Part shown: positions 7,934 to 12,451 of the stretch, piece by piece
Position numbering within the stretch: the stretch's first letter is position 1
Layout of the letters: each line of letters starts with the position of its first letter
Source of the DNA: Schlesneria sp.
GTDB taxonomy: Bacteria; Planctomycetota; Planctomycetia; Planctomycetales; Planctomycetaceae
Length of the DNA stretch: 12,451 bases
Direction: 5' to 3'
Assembly (NCBI GenBank): GCA_025353525.1
Contig: JANXOO010000213.1
Span: forward strand, 1 to 12,451
Notes under the pieces: model-generated
Told to the model about the DNA's origin: nothing
The model's input: the letters and a program-made list of their open reading frames with translations, nothing else
The model's database searches: none
Made by a program: the position numbers and the translations under genes

Positions 7934-9027
7934 CACGCACTCTCTCGCGGTGCGGCTTCAAGAATTGCAATCAGCATCAAAATGCACCCGACACAAGCGA
8001 CGACGACGACCGCTGCATTCCAGCTCGTCACCGAATACAGCGTCAATCCCAGCAGCCCGGTCGTTAACGTCGTCAATTGAACCGTCAGTACCGCCTGGAC
8101 TCGCGTCAGACCCAGCGCGACCAGTCGATGCGAAAAATGCTTTTTGTCGGGTTGAAACGGACTGCGCCCCTCACGAATGCGGATCAAAACGACCGAGCAT
8201 ATGTCATACAGAGGGACGGCCAACACACAGAGCGGTGCCAGAATCACGTGCTGGTTTCGATCGCTGGGAGTGTAAAACGTTCCCAACAGAGTCATACAAG
8301 CGATACTGAATCCAAGAAAATAACTTCCCGAATCTCCCATAAAAATTCGGGCGGGAGACCAGTTATGACACAAAAAGCCGACCAGTGAGCCCGCCACAAT
8401 CAAAAAGAAGCCACCAACAAACCAGTGAGGATCATTCGGCTTGGTCAGCATCATCACAGCAAAGATGGTGCTGACAATCAACGCGACCCCGCCAGACAAA
8501 CCGTCCATGTTGTCCAGAAAATTGAACGAATTCACCAGAACCACGAACCACAGGACCGAAACGACACCACCAACCCACGGAACGCTGACGAAAACCGTCG
8601 CACGCACGCCGGACAGGACGACAGCGATCGAAACGCCAAACTGAAGTGCGATTCGCAACTTCCACGACAACGGGCGCAGATCATCGACCAGCCCCGTGAT
8701 CGCCAGGACCGAGGCTGCGGCAATAATACCCCACAATTCCCGAGCCCTGAATGCAGCTCCTGCAAGGTGTTGGCTCAGTTCCAGCGGCAACCATGCGGGA
8801 GGATGTGTTCGCCACAGCAAGATCAGGACTTGTGCGGCGACGAGCGGCAATACAACCCCGCACCAGATCCCGACACCTCCCCCGAGCGGCGTTGGGACAA
8901 GATGGACTTTGCGGGCGGCAGGCTTGTCAATCAGCCCGATTTGAGGCGCGACCCACCGCATCAGCCCCGTCACCAAAAACGACACCAAAAACGCGGAAAC
9001 AAGGCAACCAGCGATAAACGGCCACAT
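7933..9027 (-). CDS. WecA/MraY-type polyprenyl-phosphate glycosyl-1-phosphate transferase
   Basis: This 364-aa integral membrane enzyme should transfer a sugar 1-phosphate (for example GlcNAc-1-P from UDP-GlcNAc) onto undecaprenyl phosphate, the first step of a lipid-linked glycan. About ten to eleven TM segments are visible. Family motifs appear in order: KPAARKVHLVPTPLGGG (35-51), the Mg-binding GLVDDL (D115, D116), NSFNFLDNMDGLSGG (166-180) in place of the canonical NxxNxxDGxDGL, FMGDSGSYFLGF (229-240), and the cytosolic HFSHRL loop (H297, H300) that separates WecA-like members from MraY. The ATG at 9027 has no evident Shine-Dalgarno. It heads a coupled pair with the ligase-like gene and begins 153 nt after the protease stop. 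The sugar specificity cannot be read from sequence. Peptidoglycan MraY is unlikely because the HxxH loop is of WecA type and no mur genes flank it. Confidence 0.9.
   Translation of the reverse strand: MWPFIAGCLVSAFLVSFLVTGLMRWVAPQIGLIDKPAARKVHLVPTPLGGGVGIWCGVVLPLVAAQVLILLWRTHPPAWLPLELSQHLAGAAFRARELWGIIAAASVLAITGLVDDLRPLSWKLRIALQFGVSIAVVLSGVRATVFVSVPWVGGVVSVLWFVVLVNSFNFLDNMDGLSGGVALIVSTIFAVMMLTKPNDPHWFVGGFFLIVAGSLVGFLCHNWSPARIFMGDSGSYFLGFSIACMTLLGTFYTPSDRNQHVILAPLCVLAVPLYDICSVVLIRIREGRSPFQPDKKHFSHRLVALGLTRVQAVLTVQLTTLTTGLLGLTLYSVTSWNAAVVVVACVGCILMLIAILEAAPRESA
7940..7946 (-). promoter_or_regulatory. Shine-Dalgarno inside the WecA-like gene serving the ligase-like gene
   Basis: GAGAGAG on the minus strand lies within the last codons of the WecA-like gene, 6 nt before the ATG at 7933-7931. 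The stop of the upstream gene (TGA, 7935-7933) shares one base with this ATG, giving a TGATG junction typical of translational coupling. Confidence 0.55.
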
Positions 9028-9063
9028 GAATTCGACTTATTGCACTTTTAACTGATTAATTAA

Positions 9064-9094
9064 ACTGTCAGAAATCCGCTCTTTTCCTGACAGT
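9064..9094 (-). terminator. Stem-loop between the protease and WecA-like genes
   Basis: A perfect 8-bp inverted repeat (ACTGTCAG 9064-9071, CTGACAGT 9087-9094) encloses a 15-nt loop. Read on the minus strand, downstream of the protease stop, it is followed by the AT-rich TTAATTAAT. It could terminate the protease transcript, or be a leader element or operator of the WecA-like gene that starts 37 nt further on. The stem is GC-poor and the T-tract is interrupted, so confidence is low. Confidence 0.35.
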
Positions 9095-9180
9095 CTGATC
9101 GACATCACCCACTTTAACTGAACTTCGTCCACTCGTCCGCCATCACGAGTTTTTTCCTGACGGCGATCGCAGACAACGCA

Positions 9181-10917
9181 CTATTCTTTCGCGTCCTTCT
9201 GAGCCTTACGACAAGCCTGCACAATTTTATTGAAAAATGCCGTGACCTTTGTTTTCATCGTCTCGGGAACAGTTCCATTCGCCAGCGCCTGAATGGCAAT
9301 GGTCCCCAGCGTTCCGTCTTCGTCCCAGACGATCGCGGTGTATTCGTCACCTTCCTTGTCGACATCCCTCGAAATGATTCGTACGCGACATTTCAGTTCA
9401 CTGACCATTTTTTCGTTGGCTTTTTCGACTTTTTCAGCCACCTGAAAATAGATCAGAACAACAACCAGCGCCGTACTGCGTTTCACCTGAGCCTGAGTTT
9501 TGACCGGTGTCCAGCCCGCTTTCTTGATCAGATTCTTTTCGACCTGACCGACGACAAAATCAGTGACTCGACCATTCGGATCGAATGCAAACGGCAGCAT
9601 CACGATGATGGCATCATTGATTTGACTTAACAACAAGTTCCCACGCGATGTCCCTGCCAGATTCTCGGCGCGGGCGAATCGGTCTGTATATTTCGCGGGA
9701 AGCGCTTCCGCCGAAAGAGGTGTCAAAGTTGCACCCCGCTTTTCGATCACATCGCGGATGTCCGTCGCCGACGCGGCAAAATTCAGATTCTCACCCTCGA
9801 CCTTGAAGCTGTTGACTCCGACCACCTCGCCCCGCATATTCACCAGTGGACCGCCACTGTTGCCCGGTGAAATGGGAGCCGTCGTCTGCAGAAAACTGCC
9901 TGCCTTTCGGGCGGTGAATTCAGGAGTGTGACGAATGGCCGAGATGATTCCGTCTGAAGCGGTAAACGAAAGTCCCTTGGGGGCTCCGAACGCCATCACC
10001 TTCTCGCCCTTCTTCGGAAGTTCTTTGGCGACGCGGACCTTGAGCAGTTTGGAGGGGTCGAGGTTGATCTTGATGATTGCCAGATCCCGATCCTTGTCCA
10101 CTGTAGTGAAACCAACAACGTCCGATTTTTCACCCGATTCGAACTCAACCACGGCCGATGTTGCCTCTTCGATCACGTGATAGTTTGTCATGATGCTTCC
10201 GTCTGGATCAATGACGAAACCGCTGCCGATGCTGCGTCCGTGGTCAGTTTTGACCGAGATGCGGACAACTGATTTTTCAAGCAACACCACCAGATCCGGG
10301 GTACTTAACTCAACCAGCAGTGCATCCTTGGGTGGTACCGTGGCTGATGACGCCGGGTTGGCGACAGCAGGCATGGCATTTGCCGAATTCGTGGCTGCTG
10401 CCGGAACCGTAAAGACGGTCGGATTCTGATTTGACATTTGCCCGGCGGAACCCGCACCGGGCGATTGTGGAGCCCCCGGAGCCTGATGACCTGACGCTGG
10501 CGTACCCATCCCCGGAGCACCCGGCTGCATCGTCATGGCAGCCATTTGCGGCATACCATTCGGCACTGGTGCGGGAGATGCCGGTGTCGATTGCGCAACA
10601 GGTGTTTGGGGTGCCTGAGGCAGGCCGCCACCACCGCGATTCAGTGCGAATATCAGCACCGCCACCACGACGACCGCGCCGCCTCCGATGGCGAGACCGA
10701 TGGCCATCCCGGAGGAATTTCCGGACTTGCTACTCCCTTTTTTCGACTTCGACTTCTTGCCACCGGCAGATCGACGCGGTGATTCAGGTTCGTCAACCGG
10801 TTCGGCAACGATTCGAACTCCTTCGCCGCACTCCGGGCACTTGACACGTTTTCCAGCCAGATTCGAACCGACAGAAAACTGATTCGAGCAGGAACTGCAC
10901 GTTGCAGGTATTTTCAT
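9181..10917 (-). CDS. Membrane-anchored HtrA-like serine protease with N-terminal zinc ribbon
   Basis: The 578-aa product has four parts. Residues 5-36 form a zinc ribbon (C7, C10, C27, C30). A Lys/Ser-rich stretch leads to one TM helix at 71-92. A long Pro/Ala/Gln/Met linker runs over about 95-197. Residues 203-395 form a trypsin-like domain with triad H247 (TNYHVIE), D278 (DKDRDLAII) and S354 (SPGNSGGPL). There is no PDZ domain; residues 411-578 are an alternating beta/alpha region I do not recognise. The topology implied is ribbon inside and protease outside the cytoplasmic membrane, so it may cleave or sense envelope proteins (inference). The frame extends upstream to 11073, but the ATG at 10917 begins directly with the zinc-ribbon sequence MKIPATCSSC and is the sensible start. 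It is transcribed away from an unrecognised membrane gene, with a palindrome between them, and towards the WecA-like pair. Confidence 0.88.
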   Translation of the reverse strand: MKIPATCSSCSNQFSVGSNLAGKRVKCPECGEGVRIVAEPVDEPESPRRSAGGKKSKSKKGSSKSGNSSGMAIGLAIGGGAVVVVAVLIFALNRGGGGLPQAPQTPVAQSTPASPAPVPNGMPQMAAMTMQPGAPGMGTPASGHQAPGAPQSPGAGSAGQMSNQNPTVFTVPAAATNSANAMPAVANPASSATVPPKDALLVELSTPDLVVLLEKSVVRISVKTDHGRSIGSGFVIDPDGSIMTNYHVIEEATSAVVEFESGEKSDVVGFTTVDKDRDLAIIKINLDPSKLLKVRVAKELPKKGEKVMAFGAPKGLSFTASDGIISAIRHTPEFTARKAGSFLQTTAPISPGNSGGPLVNMRGEVVGVNSFKVEGENLNFAASATDIRDVIEKRGATLTPLSAEALPAKYTDRFARAENLAGTSRGNLLLSQINDAIIVMLPFAFDPNGRVTDFVVGQVEKNLIKKAGWTPVKTQAQVKRSTALVVVLIYFQVAEKVEKANEKMVSELKCRVRIISRDVDKEGDEYTAIVWDEDGTLGTIAIQALANGTVPETMKTKVTAFFNKIVQACRKAQKDAKE

Positions 10918-11062
10918 GGCAAGACTTCGCCTCTGCGTAGCAACGCATTTGAGTTCCGAACAGTCGATCACATGGATGCTAACAATTGCACTGTGCGAAC
11001 GCCAATGAAATGAGTCCTCGAAAACGGGGCCCGGCTGTGATACTGTCGTCGGGTCCAGGTCA

Positions 11063-11079
11063 GACACTGTCACAGTGTC
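11063..11079. promoter_or_regulatory. Perfect 17-nt palindrome, candidate operator in a divergent intergenic region
   Basis: GACACTGT-C-ACAGTGTC consists of two perfect 8-bp arms around one central base. It sits between the divergent protease gene (start 10917) and membrane-protein gene (start 11124), 45 nt upstream of the latter. A related half-site, GATACTGTC (11039-11047), lies 24 nt further left and matches GACACTGTC at 8 of 9 positions. The form suits a dimeric helix-turn-helix repressor, but I cannot name the regulator. Confidence 0.45.
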
Positions 11080-11123
11080 GTGGCACCGCTATTGATTCGC
11101 ACCGTTCGGAGATTATTTCAGAG

Positions 11124-11624
11124 ATGGAAACGGTATTGCCACCCGAGATCAAACTTCCACCCCGTTATTGGGCGTTGGCAGTGATGTTGTTACCGATTCT
11201 GCTCTTCCCTTACATTCCCTGGTGGATCCGGGTGCTGGCCTGCTTTTTGCCGACGGCGCTGAGCGGTACTTACCGGGTTTCGACGGTCAACGGAGACAAG
11301 TTCCGCACGCAGCCCTATTTTGCATTCATGCCACTCAAGCCGGAGAAATGCAATCTGCCGAGCGTTGTCTACGTGGAAACAAAATACAACGCAGGCGGAT
11401 CAGGAATCCCTGCGTTTCTGATGTCCGGCCCTCTAAAAGTCGTCTTCGGACTTCTTTTCGAGATGCTGATCCCGGCCATCGGCGGAGCCTACGAAATCTG
11501 GCTCGTCACAGCCAAGGGCCGTGAGATCAACGCATGGCAAGGCCTTAGCCAGCAACATTTTGAAGAAAACCTTGCCCTGCTCGCCGCCCGCTCCGGCGGC
11601 GAAGTCCGGGGACGCACAAGGTAA
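11124..11624 (+). CDS. Unrecognised membrane protein, 166 aa
   Basis: I do not recognise this protein. From the ATG at 11124 it has a short cytosolic start (METVLPPEIKLPPRYW), two closely spaced hydrophobic segments at about 17-32 and 34-46 forming a hairpin, a polar region with basic and aromatic residues (FRTQPYFAFMPLKPEKCNLP), a further hydrophobic stretch at 102-122, and a soluble C-terminus containing YEIWLVTAKGREINAWQG. The arrangement of a membrane hairpin followed by a small beta-rich domain is reminiscent of PH-like bacterial membrane domains, but that is only an impression. The frame extends upstream to 10986; those extra residues are polar, unconvincing and overlie the palindrome, so the later ATG is preferred, though its Shine-Dalgarno is poor. 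It is divergent from the protease gene and convergent with the small membrane protein gene at 11701-12036. Confidence 0.65.
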   Translation: METVLPPEIKLPPRYWALAVMLLPILLFPYIPWWIRVLACFLPTALSGTYRVSTVNGDKFRTQPYFAFMPLKPEKCNLPSVVYVETKYNAGGSGIPAFLMSGPLKVVFGLLFEMLIPAIGGAYEIWLVTAKGREINAWQGLSQQHFEENLALLAARSGGEVRGRTR

Positions 11625-11651
11625 TGCTTCAGCTGTAGGTTATGCTTCAGC
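11624..11651. repeat. Short direct repeat after the 166-aa gene
   Basis: ATGCTTCAGC occurs at 11624-11633, overlapping the last base of the stop codon, and again at 11642-11651, an 18-nt period. The second copy also forms the small inverted repeat ATGCT-TC-AGCAT. It lies in the 76-nt gap between convergent genes. It may be a duplication or a minor terminator structure. Confidence 0.4.
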
Positions 11652-11700
11652 ATATCTGCCGCACATCTCACCGGCCACAATTCTGGCCCCACGGCCCCGG

Positions 11701-12036
11701 TTACTTCCCCATACCAAATTCGGCACGCGATTCTGCGTCAAGCAAACCCCATAGCCCAATGGCGCCAAGAGGCAGGAAAATGGTAGGAAGGTAAATTCCC
11801 AGGACAAGAATTCCGGCCAACCATGCCCAAAACCATCTGCGGTGAAGACCATACACGATCACTTCGACACCAACGGCGAGCATCAAACAAAAAATGCCGA
11901 ACCCAATGGCAATCGGGAGCTTGTATTCATTTTCGCTGATGGAAAGTAACAGCGAAGGGAGCAGCAGCGCAAGCAGGAAGTAGACGCCTGCACTGAGATG
12001 CAGGCAGACGATTGACATACCAATTCGGTGTTTCAT
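11701..12036 (-). CDS. Small multi-pass membrane protein, unrecognised
   Basis: This 111-aa very hydrophobic protein has predicted TM segments at about 9-31, 41-63 and 68-97 (the last perhaps two short helices), a basic loop GLHRRW at 63-68 that should face the cytosol, and a short polar tail ending LWGLLDAESRAEFGMGK. The ending GLWGLL-D-ES-R-EF resembles the tails of many small uncharacterised planctomycete membrane proteins, but no function is known to me. The ATG at 12036 is chosen because MKHRIGMSIV leads directly into the first TM helix; a GTG at 12066 would add ten residues. Neither start has a clear Shine-Dalgarno. The gene is probably transcribed alone: it follows a strong terminator at 12222-12269 and converges on the 166-aa gene. 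Confidence 0.65.
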   Translation of the reverse strand: MKHRIGMSIVCLHLSAGVYFLLALLLPSLLLSISENEYKLPIAIGFGIFCLMLAVGVEVIVYGLHRRWFWAWLAGILVLGIYLPTIFLPLGAIGLWGLLDAESRAEFGMGK

Positions 12037-12221
12037 GACGGGTGTCCATGCGGTCGCGTCGAACACAAAAAGAGAACGTGCTGATTTTCATGTGCAAATG
12101 CCAGCTCGTAAAAGCAACCCCAACGGGAAACGCCGTGAACATAGCGACAATTGGTATCAAGCGATTATCAATTGGCAGACGGTTTACAATCGTTTGAAGG
12201 CAAGTCTTGGCGCCATCCAGT

Positions 12222-12269
12222 GAAAAAACGGGGACTGACTCCAGGTTTTCCTGGAGCCAGTCCCCGTTT
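12222..12269 (-). terminator. Strong Rho-independent terminator of the DUF1501 gene
   Basis: Bases 12226-12245 pair with 12250-12269: 20 paired positions with a single A-C mismatch (12238/12257) and a four-base loop (12246-12249). The base of the stem is a run of G-C pairs. Read on the minus strand, the stem begins a few bases after the TGA of the DUF1501 gene and runs into TTTTTT (12223-12228), the classical intrinsic terminator form. The opposite strand lacks a comparable T-tract. Confidence 0.88.
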
Positions 12270-12273
12270 GTCA

Positions 12274-12451
12274 TCACGCCAGAATTTCGTCGATGCATTT
12301 CCCGTGATCGATGTCCAGCCGCTTCCTGCCGGGGACCTCAAGCTGTCGGGAATCGAGTCCCATTTGTTTCAAAATGGTCGCGTGAATATCGGTGACATAG
12401 TGACGATTCTCGACCGCGTGAAAACCGATTTCATCGGTCGCGCCGTGAACG
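12274..12451 (-). CDS. DUF1501 family protein, C-terminal 58 residues (runs off the window)
   Basis: Only the C-terminus is present. The minus-strand frame entering at 12451 reads [18 protein letters not shown], then [15 protein letters not shown], and ends [19 protein letters not shown] before a TGA at 12276-12274, with a second TGA directly after it. This ending is characteristic of DUF1501 proteins, sulfatase-like exported proteins of the alkaline phosphatase superfamily that are very numerous in planctomycetes and usually paired with a DUF1549/DUF1553 Planctomycete cytochrome-type gene. The substrate and activity of the family are unsettled. The partner gene, signal peptide and any active-site residues would lie to the right of the window. 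The intrinsic terminator immediately downstream shows that this is the last gene of its transcription unit. Confidence 0.92.
   Translation of the reverse strand, partial: VHGATDEIGFHAVENRHYVTDIHATILKQMGLDSRQLEVPGRKRLDIDHGKCIDEILA

Noticed and set aside
8425..9051. Plus-strand frame (208 codons) opposite the WecA-like gene
   Set aside because: The Arg/Asp/Gln-rich translation with no domain is an antisense artefact of a gene whose catalytic motifs are all on the minus strand.
10918..11073. N-terminal extension of the protease to an upstream start at 11073
   Set aside because: The extra 52 residues are not domain-like, would place the zinc ribbon internally and overlap the palindrome and divergent promoter region. 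The ATG at 10917 starts exactly at the zinc ribbon.
12035..12223. Small plus-strand frame (62 codons) between the 111-aa membrane gene and the terminator
   Set aside because: There is no Shine-Dalgarno, no family resemblance, and its end runs to the terminator stem. It is more likely the upstream region of the minus-strand gene.

Overview
The window looks like chromosomal DNA of a planctomycete (Planctomycetota, probably Planctomycetales/Planctomycetaceae). The grounds are a DUF1501 C-terminus at the right edge, a zinc-ribbon + TM + trypsin-like protease of a layout common in that phylum, a DUF1573 protein beside a multihaem cytochrome, moderately GC-rich coding sequence, frequent GTG/TTG starts and several starts without a Shine-Dalgarno. 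I see no rRNA, tRNA, CRISPR array, transposase or phage gene.

Layout from left to right: (i) 92-1423 (+), an enolase-superfamily L-fuconate dehydratase. (ii) 1534-5019 (-), a likely operon read from right to left: an exported DUF1573 protein, a 602-aa predicted lipoprotein joining a degenerate UshA/metallophosphatase-like domain to a c554-type tetrahaem cytochrome, and a small DUF971 protein. (iii) 5020-5518, about 500 bp with no convincing gene, containing an imperfect 8-bp tandem repeat. (iv) 5519-9027 (-), a translationally coupled pair for surface polysaccharide or glycan: a WecA/MraY-type polyprenyl-phosphate glycosylphosphotransferase followed by an O-antigen ligase/polymerase-like protein with a helical C-terminal tail. 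(v) 9181-10917 (-), a membrane-anchored HtrA-like serine protease with an N-terminal zinc ribbon, no PDZ domain and an unrecognised C-terminal domain. (vi) 11124-11624 (+), an unrecognised membrane protein divergent from the protease, with a perfect 17-nt palindrome in the shared upstream region. (vii) 11701-12036 (-), a small multi-pass membrane protein. (viii) 12222-12451 (-), a textbook intrinsic terminator and the last 58 codons of a DUF1501 protein.

How the genes relate: the dehydratase probably serves fucose catabolism and is convergent with the redox operon. The DUF1573, cytochrome and DUF971 genes appear co-transcribed and may form an envelope redox or haem-protein module. The most unusual item is the cytochrome fusion: its metallophosphatase metal ligands are lost by eye, while a Glu-Pro-Cys-Gly-Cys motif sits where the first metal motif should be. 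The WecA-like and ligase-like pair could build and transfer a lipid-linked glycan. I found no unmistakably new defence or mobile system. The best leads are the cytochrome fusion operon, the C-terminal domain of the protease and the palindromic operator candidate.
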